This document shows, in pieces, positions 11,719-23,067 of a stretch of 64,000 nt of DNA. The translations under genes and the position numbers were made by a program. The stretch's first letter is position 1; each line of letters begins with the position of its first letter. Under the pieces are notes generated by a model. That model worked only from the letters and a program-made list of their open reading frames with translations. It was not told where the DNA came from and ran no database searches. Source of the DNA: Nocardioides zeae (GTDB taxonomy: Bacteria > Actinomycetota > Actinomycetes > Propionibacteriales > Nocardioidaceae); the NCBI RefSeq assembly GCF_010686755.1, contig NZ_JAAGXA010000002.1, positions 248,001 through 312,000 on the forward strand, in the 5' to 3' direction.

Positions 11719-12843
11719 TCAGGCGTCGGCGCCCGGCGCCTCCACCGGGACGTCCTTGTGCCAGGACTGCGTCATGTAGGACGTGGTCCACCCCATCGAC
11801 GTGTAGAGCCCGTCGGCGCCGGTGGGCGAGTCGGCGTCGACCTCGAGCCCCACCCGGTTGCGGTCCCGCGCGGCGGCGTCGGCGATCACCGTGTGGAGGA
11901 GGCCCTTGGCGACGCCCCGGCCGCGGGCGTTGGAGAGCACCCCCAGGTAGTCGACGTAGGACCCGTTCGGGCCGTCGTCGGAGATGCTCTCGGTCGCGAC
12001 CAGCGCGCCGGCCGCGACGGGGGCGCCGGCGTCGACGATCTCGGCCAGCCACCAGTGGTCCCACCGGTGGCCCGGGTCCTGCCGCAGCCGGTGGACGAAC
12101 TCCGCGAAGGTCTCCTCCCGCGAGTTGAAGTGGTCGGTGAAGGCCCCCTCGAGCACCTCGTGCACCGAGCGGAGGTCGGCCTCGTCCGGCATGCCGTCGT
12201 CGGCGCTGCCGACGGCACGGAACAGCACGCCGTTCTTCTCCCAGCGCTCCGGGTCGGGCACCAGCCCGGACTCCGCCGGCGTCACCGGACGGCTCATCTG
12301 CCACCACGACCGCACCCGGTCGAAGCCCGCCCCCGCCAGCCACGCGTGCTGCCGCGGGTCGTCGGCGAACGCGCCGGTGTCGATCTGCTGCACGGCCAGC
12401 CCACGGGCGGCGCCGACCTCGCGGGCCTGGCCCTCGGCCCAGGCGAAGAGCACGCGGGAGCAGGCCCCGGCGATCCGGTGGTCGATGTCGCGGGCGACGA
12501 CGTGGACGTAGAGCATGCGCCCCGCCGCGCGGTCGTGGACGCTCCCCCACGCCTGGATCACGCCGTCGGTGTCACGCACCACCACGTTCTCGCGGGTGCG
12601 GGTGCCCAGGTCGGAGATCTCGACGAGCACGCCCTCGCGGTCCGCGCCGGCCCAGCCGCGCCCCGCGGTCTCGTGGCCGCGGAGCAGCTCCACGAGCCGG
12701 ACGACGTCGGCGTCCACGGCGGGGTCGACTGTGTCGATCGCCCAACCGTCGGGCAGGGGTGGGTCACCGGGCAGGAGCTCGTCGGGGTCCGACTCGAATC
12801 GACTGTCGTCCGGGATCACCCGTGAGATTGTGCCGCACGCCAC
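11719..12843 (-). CDS. Tandem-domain GNAT acetyltransferase (MshD-like architecture)
   Basis: The 374-aa protein has two GNAT-like halves. The C-terminal half carries a clear acetyl-CoA loop (NARGRGVAKGLLHTV) followed by GLEVDADSPTGADGLYTSMGW, the usual beta5 region. The N-terminal half is degenerate. Two-domain GNATs of this kind include mycothiol synthase MshD, but the substrate cannot be read from sequence. The start is ambiguous: GTG 12843, or a GTG seven codons later preceded by a -10-like CACAAT, which would suggest a leaderless message. Confidence 0.8.
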   Translation of the reverse strand: MACGTISRVIPDDSRFESDPDELLPGDPPLPDGWAIDTVDPAVDADVVRLVELLRGHETAGRGWAGADREGVLVEISDLGTRTRENVVVRDTDGVIQAWGSVHDRAAGRMLYVHVVARDIDHRIAGACSRVLFAWAEGQAREVGAARGLAVQQIDTGAFADDPRQHAWLAGAGFDRVRSWWQMSRPVTPAESGLVPDPERWEKNGVLFRAVGSADDGMPDEADLRSVHEVLEGAFTDHFNSREETFAEFVHRLRQDPGHRWDHWWLAEIVDAGAPVAAGALVATESISDDGPNGSYVDYLGVLSNARGRGVAKGLLHTVIADAAARDRNRVGLEVDADSPTGADGLYTSMGWTTSYMTQSWHKDVPVEAPGADA

Positions 12844-12876
12844 CGGTCGCCCGGCGGCCGGTCGTTCAGCGGCGGC

Positions 12877-13482
12877 TCAGGCGTGCTTGCGCAGGTCGAC
12901 GTGGGAGCTCTCCCACGCCAGCAGGTCGGCGCGCACGACGTCGAGCTCCTGCTCGAGCTCCGCGAGCCGCACGATGGCCTCGGCGGCACGGTCCTCGGCT
13001 GCCTGCAGCCGGCGCCGCAGCTCGTCGCGCTCCGCGACCGCGGCATCCGCGCGCTTCGCCTCCGCGTCGGCCCGCCGCGTCAGCTCGACGACCTTGGCCT
13101 GGGCGAGCTCGACGGCCTCCTCCAGGTCGGTGATCGCCTTCTCCCGCGCGGTGATCGCGTGGTCCCGGTCGGCGATGCGACCCTCGACGGAGGCGATGAA
13201 CTCGGCGTTCTCCTCGGAGCGCCGGGCCGCGAGCTCGGCGTACTCCTTCGCCTGCGACGCGCGGTCGGAGGCAGCGTCGCGCCGCGACGCCATCAGCTCG
13301 GAGTGGGCGATCCGCAGCGCGGCCGCCCCCAGCAGGACGGCGACGGCACCCGAGACGGCGACGGCGACGAAGGAACCGGTGGGCACCACAGCGGCCAGCA
13401 GCACGCCGGAGGCAACGATGAGGGCGACGGCCACGACGAGACGCGTGCTGCGCTGCCGGCGACGAGCGTTGGGGGAAGCCAT
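12877..13482 (-). CDS. Membrane-anchored coiled-coil protein
   Basis: About 201 aa from ATG 13482, chosen because AGGGTGG lies upstream; a GTG three codons earlier is possible. A basic start (RRRQRSTR) precedes two closely spaced hydrophobic helices at about residues 17-60. A long charged heptad region (about 65-200, rich in Ala, Glu and Arg) is predicted to be coiled coil. No catalytic motif is seen. It lies 10 bases after DUF3180 in the same direction, at the end of the fol operon; a scaffold or cell-envelope role is only a guess. Confidence 0.75.
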   Translation of the reverse strand: MASPNARRRQRSTRLVVAVALIVASGVLLAAVVPTGSFVAVAVSGAVAVLLGAAALRIAHSELMASRRDAASDRASQAKEYAELAARRSEENAEFIASVEGRIADRDHAITAREKAITDLEEAVELAQAKVVELTRRADAEAKRADAAVAERDELRRRLQAAEDRAAEAIVRLAELEQELDVVRADLLAWESSHVDLRKHA

Positions 13483-13492
13483 GCTCGCCACC

Positions 13493-14026
13493 CTAGGGAG
13501 CAGGCGGCTCCGCAGGGACGCGACACGCCCGTTCCAGCAGCAACGACGCGGCCAGCACGGCCCCGGCAGCCGCCGCAGCCACCAGGCTGCGGGTGAGACG
13601 CTCGTCCGCGACGTACGACGCGGAGCCGAGCCAGCTGACCGCGTGGCCCACGTATCCGCCCACCAGCAGCGCGCCCACGAGCGCGCACGCGCGCGCCAGC
13701 ACCAGCCGGTTGACGGCCTGGTGGGCGAGCAGGTCGGCGCGGGCGCGCTCCACGGTGCGGCGGGTGAACCACGCGGTGCCGGCCAGGATGGCGGCGACCA
13801 GCACCAGGAGGAGCACCTGGGTCCAGCTCACGGGCGGCACCGCGAACCCGAGGGACCGCCCCAGCCTGCGGAGCAGCCAGCCGCCGACGAGACCGACGAC
13901 GACGAAGGCCGTCAGCGCGGCCGGCGAGACGGGCCCCAGGCGCGCGCCGTCGGGCTCCCCGCCGACCCCGGCGTCCCCGGGGCCGTCGCGTCCGTCAGGC
14001 GGGGTTGGCGAGGACGAGGTCGTCAC
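13493..14026 (-). CDS. DUF3180 family membrane protein
   Basis: A 177-aa protein from GTG 14026, which overlaps the folK 3' end by 32 bases. It has four hydrophobic helices: AALTAFVVVGLVGGWLL, WTQVLLLVLVAAILAG, ALVGALLVGGYVGHAV and SLVAAAAAGAVLAASLLL. The family is an actinobacterial membrane protein found next to folK; its function is unknown. The first about 35 residues are low-complexity Gly/Pro/Ser, so the true start is uncertain. Confidence 0.8.
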   Translation of the reverse strand: MTTSSSPTPPDGRDGPGDAGVGGEPDGARLGPVSPAALTAFVVVGLVGGWLLRRLGRSLGFAVPPVSWTQVLLLVLVAAILAGTAWFTRRTVERARADLLAHQAVNRLVLARACALVGALLVGGYVGHAVSWLGSASYVADERLTRSLVAAAAAGAVLAASLLLERACRVPAEPPAP

Positions 14027-14567
14027 GCCGCTGGAGCCCCTGGTCGCCGGTCTTCCCGAGCAGGTCGGCGACGCGACCGTGGTCGGGGATCTCGGCGTCG
14101 GGCTCGAGGTCGTACCACGGCTGCAGCACGAACGCGCGCTCCGCGGCCCGCGGGTGGGGCAGCTGCAGCCACGACTCGTTGCTGCGGCGATCGCCCACCA
14201 CGATGAGGTCGACGTCCAGCGTGCGCGGAGCGTTGACGACACCGTCGCGCTCGCGCCCGAAGGCGTCCTCGATGGCCTGCACGCGGTCGACGAGGCGGGC
14301 CGCCGAGAGGGTCGTGTCGAACAGCACGACGGCGTTCAGGAAGCTGTCGGAACCCTCGGGGGCTCCGATCGGCTCCGACTCGTAGACAGCGGAGACGTTG
14401 GTGATCCACACCTCGGGGGTGTCCGCGAGCGCGTCGACCGCGCCCTGCAGGTTCGCGAACCGGTCGCCGAGGTTGGACCCCAACGAGACCACCGTGCGGC
14501 GGATGGGTCGCATCTCCCCGGTCAGGGTGTCCGCGTCGATGATGTGGGGGTTCGGAGTCTCGGTCAC
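13995..14567 (-). CDS. folK: 2-amino-4-hydroxy-6-hydroxymethyldihydropteridine pyrophosphokinase FolK
   Basis: Transfers pyrophosphate from ATP to 6-hydroxymethyl-dihydropterin in folate synthesis. The 190-aa protein has VVSLGSNLGDRFANL, YESEPIG, the metal-binding RTLDVDLIVVG and LPHPRAAERAFVLQPW, all HPPK signatures. An extra about 20 residues precede the core. GTG start 14567 overlaps the folB stop as GTGA. Confidence 0.96.
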   Translation of the reverse strand: MTETPNPHIIDADTLTGEMRPIRRTVVSLGSNLGDRFANLQGAVDALADTPEVWITNVSAVYESEPIGAPEGSDSFLNAVVLFDTTLSAARLVDRVQAIEDAFGRERDGVVNAPRTLDVDLIVVGDRRSNESWLQLPHPRAAERAFVLQPWYDLEPDAEIPDHGRVADLLGKTGDQGLQRRDDLVLANPA

Positions 14568-14932
14568 CTTGGGCCTCGTTTCCGTTCGATCGTCAGCGCC
14601 ACGTCGGTGAACGTCGTGGGGATGGGTGCGTCAGGCTTGTGGAGGGTCACCCGGACCCATTCAACACGACGTTCCAACAGCACCACGTCAGCGATGCGCT
14701 GGACCACCGTCTCGACCAGGTCGACGGGATCGGACTCCACGGCGGCCTTCACCGCCATGGTGAGACTTCCGTAGTCGACGGTGTCGTGCAAGTCGTCGGA
14801 CGCCGCCGCCGGGCGGGTGTCGAGCCCCAGCACGAGGTCCACGACGAAGCGCTGGCCCTGCCGTCGCTCGTCGGGGAAGACGCCGTGGTGGGCCCAGCAC
14901 TCGATGCCCCGCACCGCCAGCTCGTCGGTCAC
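14564..14932 (-). CDS. folB: Dihydroneopterin aldolase FolB
   Basis: Cleaves dihydroneopterin to 6-hydroxymethyl-dihydropterin and glycolaldehyde. The 122-aa protein shows VRGIECWAHHGVFPDERRQGQ, VDYGSL and ETVVQRIAD, with VTLHKPDAPIP near the end. GTG 14932 is chosen because it forms a GTGA overlap with folP and gives the family's usual length. Confidence 0.95.
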   Translation of the reverse strand: MTDELAVRGIECWAHHGVFPDERRQGQRFVVDLVLGLDTRPAAASDDLHDTVDYGSLTMAVKAAVESDPVDLVETVVQRIADVVLLERRVEWVRVTLHKPDAPIPTTFTDVALTIERKRGPR

Positions 14933-15789
14933 GCCTGCTCCTCCCCCGTCGTGCGCGTCCCGGGGCCTGCTGCCCCGGACCCGGCCGCCTGCCACGCCTC
15001 GCGCACGGCCAGCACGTCCCGGCTCGCGCGCACGTCGTGGACGCGCACGCACCACGTGCCCGCCTCCGCCAGCATGAGGGTCAGCGCCGCGGTCGCGTGC
15101 TCCCGTCCGTCCACCGGACGCGGACCCTCGGCCCCGGCGAGGAGCCGCCCCAGGAACGTCTTCCGGCTGGCGCCGACGAGCAACGGGTGCCCGAGACCGG
15201 AGATCCGGTCGAGGCCCGCGAGCAGCTCCCAGTTGTGGTGCGCCCCCTTCGCGAAGCCCAGGCCGGGGTCGAGCACCAACCGCTCGGGCGCGATGCCGGC
15301 GGCGAGGGCGGCGTCGCGGCGTACCGCCAGCTCCTCGGCCACCTCCGTCACCACGCCTCGCGGGTAGTCCGCGAAGTCCGTCATCCGGTCGGAGTGCGCG
15401 CGCCAGTGCATGGCCACGTACGTCGCACCCGCCTCCGCGGCGACCCGCAGCACGCGGGGGTCGGCCAGGCCGCCCGAGACGTCGTTGACCACCGTGGCGC
15501 CGGCGGCGAGGGCCGCCTCGGCGACCTCCGCACGCATGGTGTCCACCGAGACGGTCACCCCGGCGGCGGCGAGGTCGCGGATGACGGGGACGACGCGGTC
15601 GAGCTCGTCCGCCAGCAGCGGCCGCGTCGCGCCCGGCCGGGTCGACTCGCCCCCGATGTCGAGGAGGTCGGCGCCGTCGTCCACCAGCGCGAGCCCGTGC
15701 GCCACGGCGTGCTCGGGGTCGGCCCAGCGGCCGCCGTCGGAGAAGGAGTCGGGCGTGACGTTGACGACGCCCATGAGGAGCGGACGCAC
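14929..15789 (-). CDS. folP: Dihydropteroate synthase FolP
   Basis: Condenses p-aminobenzoate with hydroxymethyl-dihydropterin pyrophosphate; target of sulfonamides. The 286-aa TIM barrel has MGVVNVTPDSFSDGG, DIGGESTRPGA, VNDVSGG, the LDPGLGFAKG pterin site and VGASRKTFLG. GTG 15789 is a few codons before the first motif. It lies 11 bases past the folE stop in the same operon. Confidence 0.96.
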   Translation of the reverse strand: MRPLLMGVVNVTPDSFSDGGRWADPEHAVAHGLALVDDGADLLDIGGESTRPGATRPLLADELDRVVPVIRDLAAAGVTVSVDTMRAEVAEAALAAGATVVNDVSGGLADPRVLRVAAEAGATYVAMHWRAHSDRMTDFADYPRGVVTEVAEELAVRRDAALAAGIAPERLVLDPGLGFAKGAHHNWELLAGLDRISGLGHPLLVGASRKTFLGRLLAGAEGPRPVDGREHATAALTLMLAEAGTWCVRVHDVRASRDVLAVREAWQAAGSGAAGPGTRTTGEEQA

Positions 15790-15800
15790 GGACCGGCTCC

Positions 15801-16408
15801 TCAGCGGCGCGGGCTGTGGATCAAGGCCATGGCCTCCGACCGCGTGGCCGGGTCGTGCATCTGGCCCCGGACCGCCGAGGTCAGCGTGCGTGCGCCCGCC
15901 TTGCGGACCCCGCGCATCGTCATGCACAGGTGCTCGGCCTCGATGACCACGATGCAGCCGCGCGGCTCGAGGATGCGCATGAGGGCGTCGGCCACCTGCG
16001 TCGTGAGCCGCTCCTGCACCTGGGGGCGCTTGGCGTAGACGTCGACGAGGCGGGCCAGCTTGGAGAGGCCTGTGATCTTGCCGCTCGCCGACGGGATGTA
16101 GCCGACGTGGGCCACCCCCGTGAAGGGCACGAGGTGGTGCTCGCACATGCTCCACAGCTCGATGTCGCGCACGAGCACCATCTCGTCGTGCCCGATGTCG
16201 AACGTCGTGGTGAGCACGTCCTCCGGCTGCTGGCGCAACCCGGCCGTGAGCTCGGCGTAGGCCCGTGCGACCCGGGCCGGCGTCTCCTTCAGCCCCTCCC
16301 GGTCGGGGTCCTCGCCGATCGCGAGCAGCAGCTCACGGATCGCCGCCTCCGCACGGCCGTGGTCGTAGTCGGGACGCTCGGCCGGCTCGGGGTGGGAGAC
16401 CGGGCTGA

Positions 16409-16412
<4 letters not shown>
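15801..16412 (-). CDS. folE: GTP cyclohydrolase I FolE
   Basis: First enzyme of folate synthesis, converting GTP to dihydroneopterin triphosphate. The 203-aa protein carries the zinc site in [32 protein letters not shown], and the second zinc Cys in [18 protein letters not shown] 16412 overlaps the ftsH stop as GTGA, so folate genes are translationally coupled to the protease gene. Confidence 0.96.
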
Positions 16413-18472
<2,060 letters not shown>

Positions 18473-18612
18473 AGGCTTCTTCCACGACGTGATGACGGGC
18501 GGCCGTCACGACCGGCCCAGGACTCAGGGGACGAAACTACCGCGCCCGCACGGTCTGTCCGCCCTGCCGCCCGATTCTGGCAGCAGTTCCCAAGGACCGG
18601 CTGAGCGTGCGG

Positions 18613-19164
18613 TCAGGAGTAGACGTGGGGGGCGAGGGTGCCGATGCAGCGGAGGTTGCGGTAGCGCTCCTGGTAGTCGAGCCCGTAGCCCACGACGAAC
18701 TCGTTGGGGATGTCCCAGCCGACGTACTTCGGCGTCACGGGCATCGCCAGCGCCTCCGGCTTGCGGAGGAGGGTCGCGATCTCGACGCTCGCCGGCCCCC
18801 GGCTCGACAGGTTGGAGATGAGCCAGCTCAGCGTGAGGCCGGTGTCGATGATCTCGTCGACCACCAGCACGTGCTTGCCCGAGATGTCCGTGTCCAGGTC
18901 CTTGAGGATCCGCACGACACCGCTCGACTTCGTGCCCGACCCGTAGGACGACACGGCCATCCAGTCGGTCTCCACGTGGCGCTCGAGGGCGCGGGAGAGG
19001 TCGGCCATCACCATGATCGCGCCGCGGAGCACACCGACGACGAGCAGCTCCTTGCCCGCGTAGTCGGCCTCGATGCGGCGGGCCATCTCCCCGAGCTTCT
19101 CGAGGATCTCCTCCTCGGTGAAGAGGATGTTGACCAGGTCGTTCTCGACGGAGGAGGCGTCCAC
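18613..19164 (-). CDS. hpt: Hypoxanthine phosphoribosyltransferase
   Basis: Purine salvage enzyme converting hypoxanthine or guanine plus PRPP to IMP or GMP. The 183-aa protein has the PRPP loop HVLVVDEIIDTGLTLSWL, VGVLRGAIMVMADL and VGWDIPNEFVVGYGLDYQERYRN at the base-binding end. Placement between tilS and ftsH is the conserved tilS-hpt-ftsH order of many bacteria. The 140-base gap to ftsH should hold the ftsH promoter. Confidence 0.96.
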   Translation of the reverse strand: MDASSVENDLVNILFTEEEILEKLGEMARRIEADYAGKELLVVGVLRGAIMVMADLSRALERHVETDWMAVSSYGSGTKSSGVVRILKDLDTDISGKHVLVVDEIIDTGLTLSWLISNLSSRGPASVEIATLLRKPEALAMPVTPKYVGWDIPNEFVVGYGLDYQERYRNLRCIGTLAPHVYS

Positions 19165-19219
19165 GGGAGGTCAGCCTGCCACAGGTCGCCCGTCGGCCGG
19201 GCGGCGGCCCGCGCCCGGA

Positions 19220-20212
19220 TCAGGCGGTCCGGCGGAACCCCACCGTGCCGGCGCCGCGCACCGCCGTCACGTGGCCGGGGAGCTGCACCGCCGCGCCGCC
19301 GGGCGCGTCGGCGAGCCGGGCCAGGGCGTCGACGTGCACGGCGAACAGCTCGGCGTCGCGCGCGCCCGCGGCGAGCGCCGCCCGCCGCAGCACCCGGCTG
19401 GCGATCGCCCGCGGCAGGCCCGCCAGCCCGGCGAGGTCCACCTCCGTGGCGAGGTCGCGCCCGCCGACGACGTCCTCGTACGCCGCGGCGGCGACCTCGT
19501 CGAGCGCCGCCAGGTCGTCGGAGAGGAGGTCAGCGGTGCGCGCGAGGTTGTGGCGGACCCGCGGGTTGAGCACGTCCTCGAGCACCGGCAGCACCTCGGC
19601 ACGGACCCGGGCCCGCAGGAAGCGCGGGTCGCTGTTGTGGGGGTCGGTCCACCAGGTGATGCCCTCGGCGACACAGGCCGCCTCGGTCTCGGCCCGGGTC
19701 ACGTCGAGCAGGGGCCGGCGGAACACGTCGAACCCGCGGCGCATCCCGGCGATGGAGCGTCCGCCCGAGCCGCGGGCCAGGCCGAGCAGCACCGTCTCCG
19801 CCTGGTCGTCCAGCGTGTGCCCGAGCAGCACCACCGGCGCCTCGACGGTCGTCGCCACCTGGCCGAGCACGGCGTACCGGGCGTCCCGGGCCGCCGCCTC
19901 CACGCCGAGACCGGCGGAACCGACGCTGACCGTCGCGGAGAAGGTCTCGTCGGCACCGAGCGCGGCCATCTGCTCGACGACGCGCGCGGTGTGCGCCGCC
20001 GAGCCCTCCTGCAGGCCGTGGTCGACGACCGTGCCGACGACGTGGGTGCCGGTCGCGTCGCGGGAGGTGTGCGCGACGAAGACCGTGGCCGCGAGCAGCG
20101 CCAGGGAGTCGGCGCCCCCGCTGCACGCGACGACGACCGTCGGCGGCCGCTCGGCCTCGAGCACGCGGCGCACCGCGGAGCGCACCGCCGCCACCGCCGG
20201 CGGGAGCGTCAC
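19220..20212 (-). CDS. tilS: tRNA(Ile)-lysidine synthase TilS
   Basis: Modifies C34 of the AUA-reading tRNA-Ile to lysidine. The 330-aa protein has the PP-loop VVACSGGADSLALLAA near residue 30, VDHGLQEGSAAHT, LGHTLDDQAETVL and RPLLDVTRAE, followed by WWTDPHNSDPRFLRARVR. GTG 20212 gives a GTGA overlap with the upstream protease gene. The C-terminal substrate-binding part is short, as in other actinobacteria. Confidence 0.95.
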   Translation of the reverse strand: MTLPPAVAAVRSAVRRVLEAERPPTVVVACSGGADSLALLAATVFVAHTSRDATGTHVVGTVVDHGLQEGSAAHTARVVEQMAALGADETFSATVSVGSAGLGVEAAARDARYAVLGQVATTVEAPVVLLGHTLDDQAETVLLGLARGSGGRSIAGMRRGFDVFRRPLLDVTRAETEAACVAEGITWWTDPHNSDPRFLRARVRAEVLPVLEDVLNPRVRHNLARTADLLSDDLAALDEVAAAAYEDVVGGRDLATEVDLAGLAGLPRAIASRVLRRAALAAGARDAELFAVHVDALARLADAPGGAAVQLPGHVTAVRGAGTVGFRRTA

Positions 20213-21285
20213 CCGTGCACGCGCGCGACCCAGGCGGCGGGGTCGGCGATCTCGGCCTTGGACGGCAGGTGGTCCGGCGACGCCCAGACGGCGTTGAACT
20301 CCTCCATGCCGACGCGGTCGACGACGTGACGCACGAAGGCGGCGCCGTCGCGGTACTGCGCCATCTTCGCGTCGAGCCCGATCATCCGGCGCACGAGCCG
20401 GTCGAGGAACCCGAGGCCGTCGCGGCGCTGCTCGAACGCCTTGCGGATCCGCCGGACGGTGGGGATGACGCTCGGGCCGACGCCGTCCATCACGACGTCC
20501 GCGTGGCCCTCGAGCAGCGACATGACACCGGTGACGCGGTCGACGATCTCGCGCTGCTCCGGCGAGCCGAGCATGTCGACGAGCGACCCGCGCGCGCCGT
20601 TGCGGACCGCGTCGACGACCCGGGAGAGACCGTCCTCCAGCACCGAGGTCGGGTCGAGCGTGCCGGCCAGCGCGTCGACCTGCCCCCGCAGGTGCTCGCG
20701 CAGCCACGGCACCGCGGTGAACTGCACCCGGTGGGTCTCCTCGTGGAGGCAGACCCACAGGCGGAAGTCGGCGTGGCGGGCACCGATGTCCTCCGCCACC
20801 TGCCAGACGTTCGGGGCGACGAGCAGCAGGCGACCGTCGGGCGCCACCTCGGCCGGCGCGAACGGGTCGAACTGGCCCAGGACCTTGCCGGAGAGGAAGC
20901 CCAGGAGCACCCCCAGCTCGGCGCCGGTGACCCGCGACCCCACGGCGGTGGTCGCACGGCGCACCACGGCGGGCGGCTGGATCCCGCCCTCCGCGCTGCG
21001 CTCGGCCAGCCGGGCCAGGAAGGGCTCCATCATCACGGCGAAGCTCTGCGTGTTGGCCTCGATCCAGCGCGGCCGGTCGACCACCAGCACGGGCGCCGCG
21101 TGGGCGGGCGCGACCAGCCCGGTGAAGTCGGCGACCAGGCCCGTCGAGCGCGCCGCGTCGGACCGCAGCGCCGTGACGGTCTCCGCGACCTGGGCCGCGG
21201 GGACGTCGGGGGCCGGAGGGGCGAGGCGGGAACCGAGGCGGGCAGCGAGGTCCCAGTCGATGGCCGCGCCCGGGGAGGAGGTCAT
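20209..21285 (-). CDS. Zinc-dependent metalloprotease, DUF2342 (F420 biosynthesis-associated type)
   Basis: A 358-aa cytosolic-looking protein with a HEETH zinc motif in LWVCLHEETHRVQFTAVPWL (about residue 180) and LLEGHADVVMDGVG further on, whose Glu may be the third ligand. The family, conserved next to dacB and tilS in actinobacteria, is annotated as DUF2342 or coenzyme F420 biosynthesis-associated; its substrate is not known to me. It overlaps dacB by ATGA and tilS by GTGA, so the three are tightly coupled. Confidence 0.85.
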   Translation of the reverse strand: MTSSPGAAIDWDLAARLGSRLAPPAPDVPAAQVAETVTALRSDAARSTGLVADFTGLVAPAHAAPVLVVDRPRWIEANTQSFAVMMEPFLARLAERSAEGGIQPPAVVRRATTAVGSRVTGAELGVLLGFLSGKVLGQFDPFAPAEVAPDGRLLLVAPNVWQVAEDIGARHADFRLWVCLHEETHRVQFTAVPWLREHLRGQVDALAGTLDPTSVLEDGLSRVVDAVRNGARGSLVDMLGSPEQREIVDRVTGVMSLLEGHADVVMDGVGPSVIPTVRRIRKAFEQRRDGLGFLDRLVRRMIGLDAKMAQYRDGAAFVRHVVDRVGMEEFNAVWASPDHLPSKAEIADPAAWVARVHG

Positions 21286-22934
21286 GCCGGCGACAGTACG
21301 TCGCGGGCGGTGGCCGCCGCGGCGTCGTCGCCCTCCCCCGGCGTGCTGCCCGGGCCACCGGCCGGGGGCTCGGTGGACGGCGCGGTCGGCGTCTCGTCCG
21401 GCGGCGCGGTGGTGGTCGTCGTGCACACGCAGGCCGCGAGCGCGGCAGCCGCCCGGTCGATCGCCTCGCGGCCGTCGAGCGCGCCCTCGGGAGCCACGCC
21501 GTCGGCGATGACGACGAAGAGCAGGGGCTGGCCCGTCGCGTCCTGGACGATCCCGGCCAGGCCCTGGACGCCCGTCAGGGTGCCGGTCTTCGCGCGGACG
21601 GCGCCGAGCCCGGCCGGGTCGGCCGTCGTGAACCGGTTGGTGAGCGACCCGGAGAAGCCCGCGACCGGCAGACCCGTCAGCACGTGGCGCAGCTCCGGGT
21701 GGTCGGCCGACGACGCGACGGCCAGGACGTCGACGAGCGTGCTCGGCGCGAGCAGGTTCTCCCGCGAGAGCCCGCTGCCGTCGGTGAGCACGTCGGACCC
21801 CAGGTCGACGCCGAGGTCGCCGAGCACGCGGCGTACCCCCGCCGCACCGCCCTCGAACGACCCCGACCCCTCCACCTCGAGGCCCACGTGGTGGGCGAGC
21901 ACCTCGGTGGTCTCGTTGTCGCTCACGGCCAGCAGGTGCTCCACGATCTCGCCGAGGGGCGCGCTGTCCACGGCCGCGAGGCGCGGGCTGTTGCCCGCCA
22001 GGCCCGTCGAGGGCTCCCCGACGACGGTGATGCCCGCCTCCGCCAGGGCCCCCGCGAACCAGGTGGCGGTCGCGGCGGCAGGATCGGCGAGCGGGTCGCC
22101 CTCGTCGTCGTACCCCCGGTCCGACGTCAACGCCACGATCGGCGCGACGACGTCGTCCGGCACGTACGACACCGGCCACACGGGGTTGATCCCGGGACCG
22201 GTGAACAGGCTTGCGTCGTAGGACAGCTGGACCTGCGTGCGGCCCGCCTCGGTGAGCGCCGTCGCCGTGGCGGTGGCGAGCTCGCGGAGCGACGGACCGA
22301 AGCCGTAGCGCGACGGCCGCTCCGTCGGCACCGGCTCGCGGGTGAGCAGCGGGTCGCCGCCGCCCACGAGCACGATGCGGTGCAGCGCCGCAGCCTCCCC
22401 GTCGGTGGGCCCGTCGGTGGGTCCGCCCGTCGAGCCGCCCGCCGCGCCGTCCGTCGGCGCGGCGGGGCCGGCGTCGACGACCTCGGTGGTGAACGTGTGG
22501 TCGGGGCCGAGGGTCTCCAGGGCGGCCACGGAGGTGAGGACCTTGGTGGTCGACGCCGGGATCACCTGCGGCACGCCGGCCGTCCAGGCGTCGGCTCCGC
22601 TCAGGGGCGCCACCGCCACACCGACGCGTGGCCCCAGGTCGTCGTCGGCGAGCTGCGGGGCCAGCGCAGCCTCGAGGGCGGCCGGGTCGAGCGCACCGGC
22701 GGTGGCGTCGACCTCCGTCAGGAGCGGGTCGGGCTCCGCCACCGGAGGGAGGTCGAGGCCCTCCGGCGCGGCGACCGCCGCGGGGTCACCCGTCCGATCG
22801 TCGGGGTCGCCGAGCCACCGGTCGGCCAGTCCGAGCCTCCACGCCCCGGCGCCGGCACCTCCCAGGAGGACCAGCACCAGCACGACGAGGAGGGGGACCT
22901 TGACGCCCCGCCTGCGGCGCGTGCCCTTCGCCAC
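21282..22934 (-). CDS. dacB: D-alanyl-D-alanine carboxypeptidase / PBP4-type endopeptidase (DacB)
   Basis: Trims peptidoglycan stem peptides outside the membrane. The 550-aa protein has a basic start and one N-terminal helix (VPLLVVLVLVLLGGAGAGAW), acting as anchor or signal. The S13-family motifs are ASTTK, SDN and AVRAKTGTLTG. Two insertions stand out: a Gly/Thr/Pro-rich loop (TDGAAGGSTGGPTDG) and a C-terminal Thr/Pro/Glu-rich tail of about 50 residues after AACVC. The gene is divergent from ppa. Confidence 0.93.
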   Translation of the reverse strand: MAKGTRRRRGVKVPLLVVLVLVLLGGAGAGAWRLGLADRWLGDPDDRTGDPAAVAAPEGLDLPPVAEPDPLLTEVDATAGALDPAALEAALAPQLADDDLGPRVGVAVAPLSGADAWTAGVPQVIPASTTKVLTSVAALETLGPDHTFTTEVVDAGPAAPTDGAAGGSTGGPTDGPTDGEAAALHRIVLVGGGDPLLTREPVPTERPSRYGFGPSLRELATATATALTEAGRTQVQLSYDASLFTGPGINPVWPVSYVPDDVVAPIVALTSDRGYDDEGDPLADPAAATATWFAGALAEAGITVVGEPSTGLAGNSPRLAAVDSAPLGEIVEHLLAVSDNETTEVLAHHVGLEVEGSGSFEGGAAGVRRVLGDLGVDLGSDVLTDGSGLSRENLLAPSTLVDVLAVASSADHPELRHVLTGLPVAGFSGSLTNRFTTADPAGLGAVRAKTGTLTGVQGLAGIVQDATGQPLLFVVIADGVAPEGALDGREAIDRAAAALAACVCTTTTTAPPDETPTAPSTEPPAGGPGSTPGEGDDAAAATARDVLSPA

Positions 22935-23067
22935 CTAGGATCACCTCAGTTTCGATCGGTTCGGCGTCATTCTGCGCGAGGGCACCGACAAACTTGACCG
23001 TGGCCTCCGGTCGCGGCACCCACACGATCGACCGCGCTGGCGCGGTCGCGACGCGGAAGGCAGCAGC